Origin: Anaerolineae bacterium
GTDB lineage: Bacteria > Chloroflexota > Anaerolineae > Aggregatilineales > UBA2796
NCBI GenBank assembly: GCA_019637555.1
Contig: JAHBVK010000012.1
Coordinates: forward strand, 58,431 to 122,430
DNA length: 64,000 nt
Direction of reading: 5' to 3'
Shown here in pieces: positions 16,875 through 24,862 of the stretch (positions within the stretch are counted from its first letter, which is position 1; every line of letters starts with the position of its first letter). The notes beneath the pieces were generated by a model. That model saw only the letters and a program-made list of their open reading frames with translations. It was not told the origin of the DNA and searched no databases. A program made the position numbers and the translations under genes.

Positions 16875-17768
16875 CTATACGCTGTTGGTGATCGGCTTGC
16901 GATACGCTTGTAGACTGCGTTCGATCTGGAATCCGAGGCTTTTATATAACGCCTGCGCCGCACTATTTTGCGAATTGACCGTCAGCGAGATCGTCTGCAC
17001 GTCGGGGAAGGTGAGCAGCCAGCGACAAGCGGCGGTAGTTAGCGTCCTGCCGATCCCGCGTCGGCGTGCTGTCTCGTTCACGCCAATGAAGTCAATATAT
17101 CCTTGCCCGCTTTCATCCAGACGAGCGTAGACATAGCCTTGCATCTGATCGTCTGCCGTAACCACCAGTATCCTGTTGCTGGCATCCACCTTGTCGATGA
17201 TCTGTTGAGCAGTGATGTAGGTGCGGGGGAAGGTCAGGGTATGCAGATCGATGAAGGCGTTGTACTGTGCTGGCACTACGTCTGGCAGATCGATCTGCGG
17301 CAGAGTCTCAGCCTGTGTGCGCGTGATTGACATGGCTGCCGCCGAATCGGGAGCAGGCGGGAATCCTTGCCGATCAGCGAACTGGCGTAAGCGTTCATTT
17401 GCCGTTTCACCTGCCAATTCGTGCATTGCCAGCGTCGGCGGGATTAGATGCTCGACGGCATAGGCATACAGCGCATCCGCGATAGTTTGCCACTCCTCGT
17501 GATCGATCAGCGGACCGTGCAGCCACGCGCGGCTGACCGTATGATCGTGCTCGGCGGTCAGCAAGCCTACTAACCGATCATCCTGCGTCGCTAGTACCGT
17601 TACGCTGTGCCAAGTGGGAGTAAGTTCGCTCAGATACGGTGCGATCTCCTCAACAGTGGCTCCGAAGTAGGCGATGTGCGACTCCGGTTGCTGCTGCAAT
17701 GCTGCAATGAAAGCTGCAATCTGGTCAAGCTGATCGACACTGGCAAGGGTAAGTGTTGGCTGGATCAT
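16875..17768 (-). CDS. Tandem GNAT acetyltransferase
   Basis: The 297-residue product carries two GNAT halves. The C-terminal half is clear: VTADDQMQGYVYARLDESGQGYIDFIGVNETARRRGIGRTLTTAA with the R/Q-x-x-G-x-G/A acetyl-CoA loop, then LTVNSQNSAAQALYKSLGF. The N-terminal half is degenerate (VLATQDDRLVGLLTAEHD). This architecture is shared with mycothiol-synthase-like proteins, but the substrate cannot be told. It is divergent from the methyltransferase gene, with 26 bases between the starts, so they share a promoter region. Confidence 0.8.
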   Translation of the reverse strand: MIQPTLTLASVDQLDQIAAFIAALQQQPESHIAYFGATVEEIAPYLSELTPTWHSVTVLATQDDRLVGLLTAEHDHTVSRAWLHGPLIDHEEWQTIADALYAYAVEHLIPPTLAMHELAGETANERLRQFADRQGFPPAPDSAAAMSITRTQAETLPQIDLPDVVPAQYNAFIDLHTLTFPRTYITAQQIIDKVDASNRILVVTADDQMQGYVYARLDESGQGYIDFIGVNETARRRGIGRTLTTAACRWLLTFPDVQTISLTVNSQNSAAQALYKSLGFQIERSLQAYRKPITNSV

Positions 17769-17794
17769 CCCTATTGGCTCGGTTACACTAACGG

Positions 17795-18601
17795 ATGTTA
17801 AAGGAGCAACTATCCGTGACTGACTCTACGCACAGCCGCCAATTTTACGACAACATCGCCCGTTATTACGATGCCGAAAATGAAACGCTAACCGCTGATC
17901 TAGAACTGTATCAAGTGTTAGCGCAAGACTACGGCGCACCGATCCTGGAGATCGGCTGCGGTTCGGGGCGCGTCTCGCTCAACCTCGCCAGCGCGGGTTT
18001 TGCCGTGGAAGGCGTCGATACATCCTCGCAAATGCTGGCACGTGGACGGCAGCGTGTCAAAGGGCGTGCCGATCTCCGCGATCTGGTGAGCTTTTACGAG
18101 GGCGATGCGCTGACTTATGCCTATCCGCGCCAGTATCCGTTGATATTGATCCCCTATAACACGCTGATGCACATGGGTACGCAGAAGAATCAGCGGGCAC
18201 TGCTGACTCATTTGCGACGGTTCGCTGCCCCAAAAGCGAAATTGGTGATCGATCTACCGAGTGCGGGCGAACAGTTCGCGGGGATCGACGACAACTCGAT
18301 CACGCTGGAGCGCAGCTTCACCGAGCCGGAAAGCGGCAATCTGGTGATGCAGCAATCGGTCAACAGCCTTGATCGCGCCGAGCAGTTGCAGCACATTACA
18401 TGGATTTACGACGAGATCATGGCGGAAGGTACCGTTAAGCGAACGGTGGCGCCGCTGCTGCTGCGTTATATCTTTCCGGGTGAAATGGATTTGCTGTTGG
18501 AGGTTAGTGGTTGGAAGCGGATAGAACGGTATGGGGACTACGATCAGCGCCCGTTCGAGGATGGTTGCGAGCGTCTGATCGCAGTGGCAGAAGCCAACTA
18601 G
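17795..18601 (+). CDS. Class I SAM-dependent methyltransferase
   Basis: The 268-residue product has motif I ILEIGCGSGRVSLNLA, post-I VEGVDTSSQMLARGRQR, an acidic motif II region (FYEGDALTYAYPRQYPLILIPYNTLMHM), and a C-terminal part with several aromatic residues. It resembles small-molecule methyltransferases of the methyltransferase-25 type. The substrate is unknown. It is divergent from the tandem GNAT gene. Confidence 0.85.
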   Translation: MLKEQLSVTDSTHSRQFYDNIARYYDAENETLTADLELYQVLAQDYGAPILEIGCGSGRVSLNLASAGFAVEGVDTSSQMLARGRQRVKGRADLRDLVSFYEGDALTYAYPRQYPLILIPYNTLMHMGTQKNQRALLTHLRRFAAPKAKLVIDLPSAGEQFAGIDDNSITLERSFTEPESGNLVMQQSVNSLDRAEQLQHITWIYDEIMAEGTVKRTVAPLLLRYIFPGEMDLLLEVSGWKRIERYGDYDQRPFEDGCERLIAVAEAN

Positions 18602-18613
18602 AATGCACTCAAC

Positions 18614-19057
18614 TTACGGGCTAGGATCCGGTTTAAGCTGCTTGCCATAGCGTGTCATGCTGGCGCGGATTGCCGCTAACTCAAAGCCCGTGTGCAACTG
18701 CCCTTTGCTGTGCCACTCCACCACTTCTTCCAGCGTCAGCCACGCTGTGCCAAGGATTTCGTTAGCGTTGATATGGAAGTCGATGCTGTGCGGCTTGACT
18801 AGAAAGACCTGATGTGTGCGCTCACGATACGTATACATGGCGACGAAACCAACGATGTCCGCCGTCATCTCAAATTCTTCTTGTAGCTCACGGCGCAGCG
18901 CAGCGATCAGGTCGGCATCGGTTGCTTCGATCCGCCCACCCGGTAACCCCCATTTGCCAATGGTCTCCGGCAGATGATTGTGATGCTGCGCAAGCAAGAA
19001 CTTACCATCGTGCAGGATCACCGCCCGCACGGCAGGGACTCGAAAAGTGCCAGCCAT
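18614..19057 (-). CDS. NUDIX hydrolase
   Basis: The 147-residue protein has a Nudix box GGRIEATDADLIAALRREL then QEEF, giving the metal-binding REL-x-EE core. The first Glu of the consensus is replaced by Asp and the spacing is one residue longer than the classical box. Family members hydrolyse nucleoside diphosphates linked to another group; specificity is not predictable here. Its start overlaps the stop of the upstream coiled-coil gene (TGATG), so the two are translationally coupled. Confidence 0.85.
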   Translation of the reverse strand: MAGTFRVPAVRAVILHDGKFLLAQHHNHLPETIGKWGLPGGRIEATDADLIAALRRELQEEFEMTADIVGFVAMYTYRERTHQVFLVKPHSIDFHINANEILGTAWLTLEEVVEWHSKGQLHTGFELAAIRASMTRYGKQLKPDPSP

Positions 19058-20547
19058 CAGTTTGACGCTCCGGTTTGTTGCTGTTGCTCGCTCTGATTTA
19101 TCTCGGCGCGAATTTGCTCCCGTTGCTCCAATACACGTTGCGTCGGTTGCGTTAGTACCGTATTGTAAATCAGATCGACATTTTGTGCATCGTTAACCAT
19201 CTGATCAAGCGGGGTTAACAATTCGTTGCGAAGCGGGTTAAACAGCAGTGCATATAGCCCACCTTGAGCTGGATCAGCAACGATCCAGCGGCGTGCGGGA
19301 GTCAGCGTCAGCTTGTCCACACTGTCCAGCAGTTCCGGCAGCTTGGCGACTAACGCGCCCATCGTTTGCAGCGCCACACGCGGTTCTTGACCAACAGTGA
19401 ACGGCAGCGCCGCCGCCTGATCGCTAGCAAACTGCTGGATCGCCGCCGCCCCTGTCGATCCCTGTGCGCTGGCGAGGGCGGTCTGGAATGCGCGATAACT
19501 GGCTGCAAGTACGGCGATCTCCCGATCCAGCCAGTCCAAGCCTGCGTTGATCGTAGGCATATCAGCTTCAACGGTGGTAAGCGCATTGGCGACGGTAGCA
19601 CGTCCGGCTTTCACCACTTCAGAATTGCTTTTCAAAGCCGAGAGCGCACCGCTAGTTTGTTCCAAGCCATTCTTGACCGTGCCATCGAGATTGGTAGCTT
19701 CCAAGCGCTGATAAGCGGCGAGCAGACCAACTTGCCCTTCCAATTGGGTGATCCTCGTTTTGGCAGTTTCTAAGTCAGTGGTCACGCGCTCTAGATCAGT
19801 TTGCAACTGGGCGATCTGTGCGTTGGCGCTGTCAATATCTGTTTGGAGTTGGGCGATCTGCGCGTTGGCGTTGTCCAGTTCTGTGCGTAAGCGTGCTGCC
19901 TCAGTGCCGGAGTTGTTCAGTGCTGCTTCGAGATCGCTAACGCGCGATTTCAACCCATCGCGTTCTGTCGTCAGCGCCGCCACCTGACTCTCCAGAAATG
20001 CCAACCGATCCACGATATCGGCAGGAAGTGTGGCCAGTGGTGTGGCGCTAGGTACTGTCGTGCTGCTAGGTTGTGGCAAGATGCCGCGCTGCACCAACCA
20101 ACGCTGTACGGCTGGTTGATAGAAGGCAACACCAACTGTGCCACCAGCGCATAAGGCGGTGACACTGCCCGTCAGCAAACCGATCAGGAAATTGCGCCGT
20201 CCGATGCTCTCTCCGTTAGCGGATGGCGGAACAGCAGCGACGCGCGGCAGCGCCTGATTCGTTCGCGCTGGCGTGTTCGTCGGTTGGGCGATTGGTGGCG
20301 GCGGGACTGGCGCAGGTGGTGGCTTGAAGGGCGATGGTTTGGTGGTAGGAGCAGGTCTAGCTATCGGCGTTGTAGTTGTTGGCGCTGCTGCTGCTGTTGG
20401 TGCGGGCAATTTGCCTTGCTCCGCCTCTCGCACCGCCTGATCGATAGCAATCAACGCCCGATCCTCCAATTTGCTGATGCGGCGGAACACCTGATCCAGC
20501 ATGGCGGTGCGTTCATTTGGCGCGAGAGGTTGTTGAGTCATGGTCAC
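19057..20547 (-). CDS. Membrane-anchored coiled-coil protein
   Basis: The 496-residue protein has a short N-terminal helix, a Pro/Ala/Thr-rich linker (about 50-110), an RRNFLIGLLTGSVTALCAGGTVGVAF membrane segment near 115-145 that resembles an unprocessed Tat-like RR signal, and a coiled coil at about 175-270. Inside the coil a 15-residue unit is repeated: ANAQIAQLQTDID then ANAQIAQLQTDLE. The C-terminal helical part has no known motif. It is the first gene of a coupled pair with the NUDIX gene. The function is unknown; a structural envelope role is possible. Confidence 0.65.
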   Translation of the reverse strand: MTMTQQPLAPNERTAMLDQVFRRISKLEDRALIAIDQAVREAEQGKLPAPTAAAAPTTTTPIARPAPTTKPSPFKPPPAPVPPPPIAQPTNTPARTNQALPRVAAVPPSANGESIGRRNFLIGLLTGSVTALCAGGTVGVAFYQPAVQRWLVQRGILPQPSSTTVPSATPLATLPADIVDRLAFLESQVAALTTERDGLKSRVSDLEAALNNSGTEAARLRTELDNANAQIAQLQTDIDSANAQIAQLQTDLERVTTDLETAKTRITQLEGQVGLLAAYQRLEATNLDGTVKNGLEQTSGALSALKSNSEVVKAGRATVANALTTVEADMPTINAGLDWLDREIAVLAASYRAFQTALASAQGSTGAAAIQQFASDQAAALPFTVGQEPRVALQTMGALVAKLPELLDSVDKLTLTPARRWIVADPAQGGLYALLFNPLRNELLTPLDQMVNDAQNVDLIYNTVLTQPTQRVLEQREQIRAEINQSEQQQQTGASN

Positions 20548-20575
20548 AATCCGTAGCTAGTTGACATCGTAATCA

Positions 20576-21535
20576 TTACTTACGCAGTTTGTAGCCCAAC
20601 CGCTGAAGGAAAACGTCGTCGCGCCGCCAATCTTTCTGCACCTTCACCTGAAGTTCCAGATAGACTTTGGTATCAAGCAGCTTCTCAATTTCCTCGCGCG
20701 CTTCGGTGCTGATCTTTTTCAGCAGCCCCCCCTGTTTGCCGATAATGATCGGCTTTTGCGAGTCGCGCTCCACATACACCGACGCAGCGATGTAAGTTAG
20801 CGTGGCGCTGCGCTCCTTGAATTCGTCCACTTCAACGGCGATAGCGTGCGGCACTTCGCGCTCGGTGTTATGCATCACCTTCTCGCGCACAATCTCCGAA
20901 GCGATCTGGCGCACCGCTACGTCGCTGATCTGATCTTCAGGGAAGTATTGCGGTCCTGCTGGTAGTTTCACCACAATCCGATGTAGCAAGTCGTCTACGC
21001 CGCTACCGAGCTTGGCGCTGATGGCGACCCAATCGTTGTCGGAAACGCTCGGCACTAACGCACGATACAGATCAAGGTGCGGATGCACATCCTCCGGCTT
21101 GGTGCGATCTATCTTGTTGAGCACAAGGATGCACATCGATCCCGACTGCCGCACCAATTCGGCGACACGCTTATCTTCGGCGTTGGGCGCTTCCTGTAGA
21201 TCGACGACGAACAGGATGATGTCGGCATCGCGTAGGGCATCGGTAGCGACGCGCACCATGAACTTGCCGAGCGCGTGGCGCGGCTTATGAATCCCCGGCG
21301 TATCCACGAAGATCACTTGCGTGCTGCCTTCGGTGTAAATGCCAAGCTGTGTCAGGCGCGTGGTTTGCGGTTTGGGGCTAACGATGGCGATCTTCTCGCC
21401 CAAGATTCGGTTCATCAGTGTGGATTTGCCCACGTTGGGACGCCCGACGACGGCAACGTAGCCGCTATGTTCCAGTTGGTCTTGCTGGTCTGCGTTGGTG
21501 ATCTGTTTATTCTCTACATCTTGATCCATAGACAT
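20576..21535 (-). CDS. era: GTPase Era
   Basis: Era is an essential GTPase that binds the 3' end of 16S rRNA during 30S maturation. The 319-residue product has G1 GRPNVGKS, G2 around PQTTR, G3 VDTPG, G4 NKID, G5 SAK, then the C-terminal KH domain with IIGKQGGLLKKI and LELQVKVQKDWR. The length is about 20 residues above E. coli Era because of a polar N-terminal extension. A good promoter lies at 21610-21638, and a perfect hairpin sits in the leader just before the start. Confidence 0.97.
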   Translation of the reverse strand: MSMDQDVENKQITNADQQDQLEHSGYVAVVGRPNVGKSTLMNRILGEKIAIVSPKPQTTRLTQLGIYTEGSTQVIFVDTPGIHKPRHALGKFMVRVATDALRDADIILFVVDLQEAPNAEDKRVAELVRQSGSMCILVLNKIDRTKPEDVHPHLDLYRALVPSVSDNDWVAISAKLGSGVDDLLHRIVVKLPAGPQYFPEDQISDVAVRQIASEIVREKVMHNTEREVPHAIAVEVDEFKERSATLTYIAASVYVERDSQKPIIIGKQGGLLKKISTEAREEIEKLLDTKVYLELQVKVQKDWRRDDVFLQRLGYKLRK

Positions 21536-21549
21536 CCTGCTTATAACAA

Positions 21550-21578
21550 ACTATCGCCAGTATTGTGCAGGCGATAGT
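21550..21578 (-). promoter_or_regulatory. Leader hairpin upstream of era
   Basis: ACTATCGCC (21550-21558) pairs perfectly over 9 bp with GGCGATAGT (21570-21578). It lies between the predicted transcript start near 21603 and the era start codon at 21535, leaving the ribosome binding site free. It may stabilise or attenuate the transcript. Confidence 0.45.
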
Positions 21579-21609
21579 GAAGTGCGAACGGTTGTTTCAG
21601 GTTAGTCGC

Positions 21610-21638
21610 ATTGTATCATGAGGCAAGAGGCGTTTCAA
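21610..21638 (-). promoter_or_regulatory. Sigma70-type promoter of era
   Basis: On the minus strand TTGAAA (21638-21633), 17 bases, then TACAAT (21615-21610), preceded by TGA as in an extended -10. The predicted start is near 21603. Confidence 0.6.
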
Positions 21639-21677
21639 CCTCATAGATCCCTAGTGCAAGCCTCTGCCGATATTGTC

Positions 21678-21706
21678 TTGACGCTGTTCTCACATACACC
21701 TATAAT
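21678..21706 (+). promoter_or_regulatory. Sigma70-type promoter of tRNA-Gly
   Basis: TTGACG (21678-21683), a 17-base spacer and a perfect TATAAT (21701-21706). The tRNA begins 13 bases after the -10 box. Confidence 0.8.
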
Positions 21707-21718
21707 ACTGCTACATTC

Positions 21719-21790
21719 GCGGGTATAGTTCAGTGGCAGAACGGTTGCTTCCCAAGCAACATGTCAGGGGTTCGAATCCCCTTACCCGCT
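21719..21790 (+). tRNA. tRNA-Gly (anticodon CCC)
   Basis: A 72-base cloverleaf: acceptor GCGGGTA pairs with TACCCGC, discriminator T as usual for tRNA-Gly, anticodon stem GTTGC/GCAAC around loop TTCCCAA (anticodon CCC), and T arm AGGGG-TTCGAAT-CCCCT. The 3' CCA is not encoded, so it must be added by a CCA-adding enzyme such as the candidate at 31178. A promoter precedes it and a terminator follows, so it is a single-gene transcript. Confidence 0.95.
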
Positions 21791-21805
21791 ATTTCAAATT
21801 TTACG

Positions 21806-21832
21806 GCGTCATCCTCGTGATGACGCTTTTTT
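21806..21832 (+). terminator. Rho-independent terminator of tRNA-Gly
   Basis: GCGTCATC (21806-21813) pairs perfectly with GATGACGC (21819-21826) around a 5-base loop, followed by six T (21827-21832). Confidence 0.88.
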
Positions 21833-21861
21833 GTTCATACTGTTGATAAGGAGAGCTGGCT

Positions 21862-23751
21862 ATGCGACGTGCAGTGTTAGTCTTACTGGTTATCCTATCT
21901 TTGTGGATTTCCGTGGGATATCGTTCCATCGTGCGAGGGGATGAGCCTCCCGGTGCGGCGACGCTGGCTGCGCTCAGTACTGCCCAGATTCCACCCCGCG
22001 ATCGCGTCGATCTGGCGCGGCGACTGCTCGGCGTAACAGACATTCCTGCACCACCCGCTACACCGAAAGAATACGCAGTTGGCGATACGGCTACTTTCAA
22101 CGCCACCAATGACACAAACAATATCACCTTTACTGCTAAACTGTGGTACGAAACTCCGCATGTCTATATGTGGTTCGAGGAGCGCTTTACTCCCGATACG
22201 GAAGCGGTAAAGAGATCTGCCGAGAACTTCGAGAATGTCATCTATCCCACCGTTCGTCGCTATTTCGGCGAGGAACAATCCCCCGGCGTTGATGGTGATG
22301 TACATCTGTATATCGTCCATGCCTACGATCTAGGTCAAAGTGTGGCTGGCTATTACATGGGCGATAGCGAACTGCCCATCGAAGTCTCCCCGACCAGCAA
22401 TGAACACCAGATGTTCTTCATCAACCTCGACGCCATGGCAGGCGATATTGGTACTGACTACTACGATAGTGTGCTGGCACATGAGTTCGAGCACATGATA
22501 CGCGCCAACATTGATCGCAATGAGCCGGGTTGGGTCGATGAGGGTATGGCGGAATTAGCAGCGTCGTTAGCTACGCCCGAAGGATTTGGTATCGGCTTCG
22601 TGCCGGATTTCATGCGACTACCGGGGACTCAGCTCAACAACTGGAACGAGATTGAGGATGCCAGCCCGAATTACGGCGGGAGTTATCTCTTCGCTGCTTA
22701 CTTCTTGCAGCGATTCGGTGAAAATGCTCTACGTTTGCTAACGGATAATCAACTTGATGGCTTTGAAGCCTTTACGGACACACTGCGCCAGTTGAATGCA
22801 CTAGATCCTGTTACTGGCAAGATCATGACGTCGGATGAGTTGTTCGCAGATTGGATCGTCGCGAATTTGCTGAATGATCCCACCATTGACGGTCCGCGTT
22901 TTGGCTATACCAATATCAAAGCAACCTTACCCACACCGCGCATTGCCAAGATGGTGCTAGACAAGCCAGCCAAACTCAAGCTTTCGCAGTTCGGCACTAC
23001 CTATTTCACGCTGGATGATCCGGGACAGTACACGCTGACTGTCAAAGGAACGCCGACAGTAAAGGTGATCCCCACCGATGCTGAAAATGGGCATATGTTC
23101 TGGTGGAGTAATCGTGGTGAGGAGATGGATACCCGACTGACGCACGAGTTCGATCTAACATCGGTGAGCACGGCTACCCTGCAATTCCGCACGTGGTTTG
23201 ATATTGAGGATGGTTGGGATTTCGGTTATGTGGTCGTCAGTATAGATGGTGGTAAAACATGGACAACGCTGCGGCTTCCGGCGGGTACCGAAGGCGCGGA
23301 GGAGAATAACTTCTACGGCTCAGGCTATACAGGTCAATCTAGTGGTTGGATCGACCAGCAAATCGATCTGAGTACCTACGCTGGCGAGAAGATATTACTG
23401 CGATTTGAGTACATCAGCGACGCCGCGATCAACAATCCGGGCTTTGCCATTGACGATATTCGCATCCCTGAAATTGGCTACTTCAGTGACGCCGAAACAG
23501 ATGATGGTGGCTGGCTCGCCGAGGGTTGGGTACGGATGGATAATATCCTCCCGCAGTATTACCTGATCCAAAAGCTCACTGCTGGCAAAACGACAACTGT
23601 TGAGCGCTTGCTAACGGCTGAAGATGGAGTTTCGGGTTCATGGGAGTTTGAGATTGGCGGGGATGTCAGCAGCGTCAGTTTCACGCTCTCAGGATTAACC
23701 GAGTTTACAACGGAAGCGGCATCGCTAACTTACAGCGTGGAGACGCGATAG
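21862..23751 (+). CDS. Secreted M6-like (immune-inhibitor-A-type) zinc metalloprotease
   Basis: The 629-residue protein has a signal peptide (RRAVLVLLVILSLWISVGY), a prodomain-like stretch, and a catalytic domain with the zincin motif in VLAHEFEHMIRANIDRNEPGW followed by VDEGMAEL. The C-terminal half has beta domains ending FAIDDIRIPEIGYFSDAE, a MAM/immune-inhibitor-A-like carbohydrate- or protein-binding fold. Together these indicate an exported peptidase. The ATG follows AAGGAG at an 8-base distance. It ends 22 bases inside the convergent PHP gene. The substrate is unknown. Confidence 0.85.
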   Translation: MRRAVLVLLVILSLWISVGYRSIVRGDEPPGAATLAALSTAQIPPRDRVDLARRLLGVTDIPAPPATPKEYAVGDTATFNATNDTNNITFTAKLWYETPHVYMWFEERFTPDTEAVKRSAENFENVIYPTVRRYFGEEQSPGVDGDVHLYIVHAYDLGQSVAGYYMGDSELPIEVSPTSNEHQMFFINLDAMAGDIGTDYYDSVLAHEFEHMIRANIDRNEPGWVDEGMAELAASLATPEGFGIGFVPDFMRLPGTQLNNWNEIEDASPNYGGSYLFAAYFLQRFGENALRLLTDNQLDGFEAFTDTLRQLNALDPVTGKIMTSDELFADWIVANLLNDPTIDGPRFGYTNIKATLPTPRIAKMVLDKPAKLKLSQFGTTYFTLDDPGQYTLTVKGTPTVKVIPTDAENGHMFWWSNRGEEMDTRLTHEFDLTSVSTATLQFRTWFDIEDGWDFGYVVVSIDGGKTWTTLRLPAGTEGAEENNFYGSGYTGQSSGWIDQQIDLSTYAGEKILLRFEYISDAAINNPGFAIDDIRIPEIGYFSDAETDDGGWLAEGWVRMDNILPQYYLIQKLTAGKTTTVERLLTAEDGVSGSWEFEIGGDVSSVSFTLSGLTEFTTEAASLTYSVETR

Positions 23752-24839
23752 TTGCCATCCTCAACGTAGATCGGATTGCTGAGTATCCATGCGCGTTCTT
23801 TGCCTTTGAACTCGCGCCATACCTCGATCCGATAGGCGCCTGCAGTGTGAGCAGTATAGGTAATGTTCTCGCGGTCAGTGGCTTCCATCACCACCTTGCC
23901 GTTGTGGATCACCTTGAAGTGGCTGCGTACGGGCGCAATCGCCTGAAGGGTGATACCACTACCCAGCCGGATCACGCCGCCCATGATCGTGGCGGTGCTG
24001 TGTCCGTGCGCGGAGAAGCGGAAACCGCGTGCATCACCCACCAAATCGTAGGCAATGAAGGCATGTCCCGCACGAATCGCACGATAGATAGCAGCTTTGT
24101 CGCGTTCCACTTGTCCGGCTAACGGCTGCGTCAGCAAAACGTGCGTATTCACGCAGTTGAACAAGAAGTCGTAGGGAAACACTTCGTGTTTTAGTGGACC
24201 TAGGTGATAGATGGTGCCGTGCGCGTCGGAGTTACCGATCCCGACCACACGCTGTCCCTGCGCCAGCAAACGATCCCATGCAGCCAGAGTTTCGGGATTG
24301 GGACCGACCATGCCTTCCTCAGGACGAAAAGCGGTACGCAGCGTGGCTAGCGGTGTGGGCATCAGGTCTTTGGTACTGGACATGTAGTTCCAGATTTCCA
24401 GACCCGTATAACCGTAGACCTGCCAATCTGCCCACGGAATCGCATATTCACCAAGCCACGCAATTTCACTGTCATTGGGATGTGCCAAAAAACACAGCCC
24501 GTTCGCCGCGTTCACTGCGTTGATCAACGCTTGTGGGTCGGAGGCGCACTGCGCTAATTCTTCCTCGGTGCCGTAAACGAGCAGATGATTGGCTTGTGGC
24601 TGGCGCGCCTGATCGTGGACTTCCTCGCCGGTTAGCAAGAGCACGTAGCCAGATTTTTCACTGCCGTAGAATCCCTCAACGCCCTGCACCAATACATTGT
24701 GATCGGTGACCACGATGAAATCGAGTCCAGCATGAAGCGCTGCCTGTGCTATCTGCTGGTGCCAGCTTTCGCCATCGGAGTAGGGCGTATGCATATGCAG
24801 GTTGCCCACGCATTCGCACAAATTGAGGATATTGAACAC
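23730..24839 (-). CDS. PHP-domain metal-dependent phosphoesterase-like protein
   Basis: The 369-residue protein begins with the PHP metal site NLHMHTPYSDGESWH, then DFIVVTDHNVLVQG, later CFLAHPND and GIGNSDAHGT. These are the four His/Asp blocks that hold three metals in PHP enzymes. The C-terminal 90 residues form a beta-sandwich-like extension (YTAHTAGAYRIEVWREF). Substrates in this subgroup are poorly known. It is the last gene of a four-gene unit behind the TPR/propeller paralogues and overlaps the convergent protease gene by 22 bases. Confidence 0.85.
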   Translation of the reverse strand: MFNILNLCECVGNLHMHTPYSDGESWHQQIAQAALHAGLDFIVVTDHNVLVQGVEGFYGSEKSGYVLLLTGEEVHDQARQPQANHLLVYGTEEELAQCASDPQALINAVNAANGLCFLAHPNDSEIAWLGEYAIPWADWQVYGYTGLEIWNYMSSTKDLMPTPLATLRTAFRPEEGMVGPNPETLAAWDRLLAQGQRVVGIGNSDAHGTIYHLGPLKHEVFPYDFLFNCVNTHVLLTQPLAGQVERDKAAIYRAIRAGHAFIAYDLVGDARGFRFSAHGHSTATIMGGVIRLGSGITLQAIAPVRSHFKVIHNGKVVMEATDRENITYTAHTAGAYRIEVWREFKGKERAWILSNPIYVEDGNYRVSTL

Positions 24840-24862
24840 GGCTGTCTATCCTGCCCTTATCC

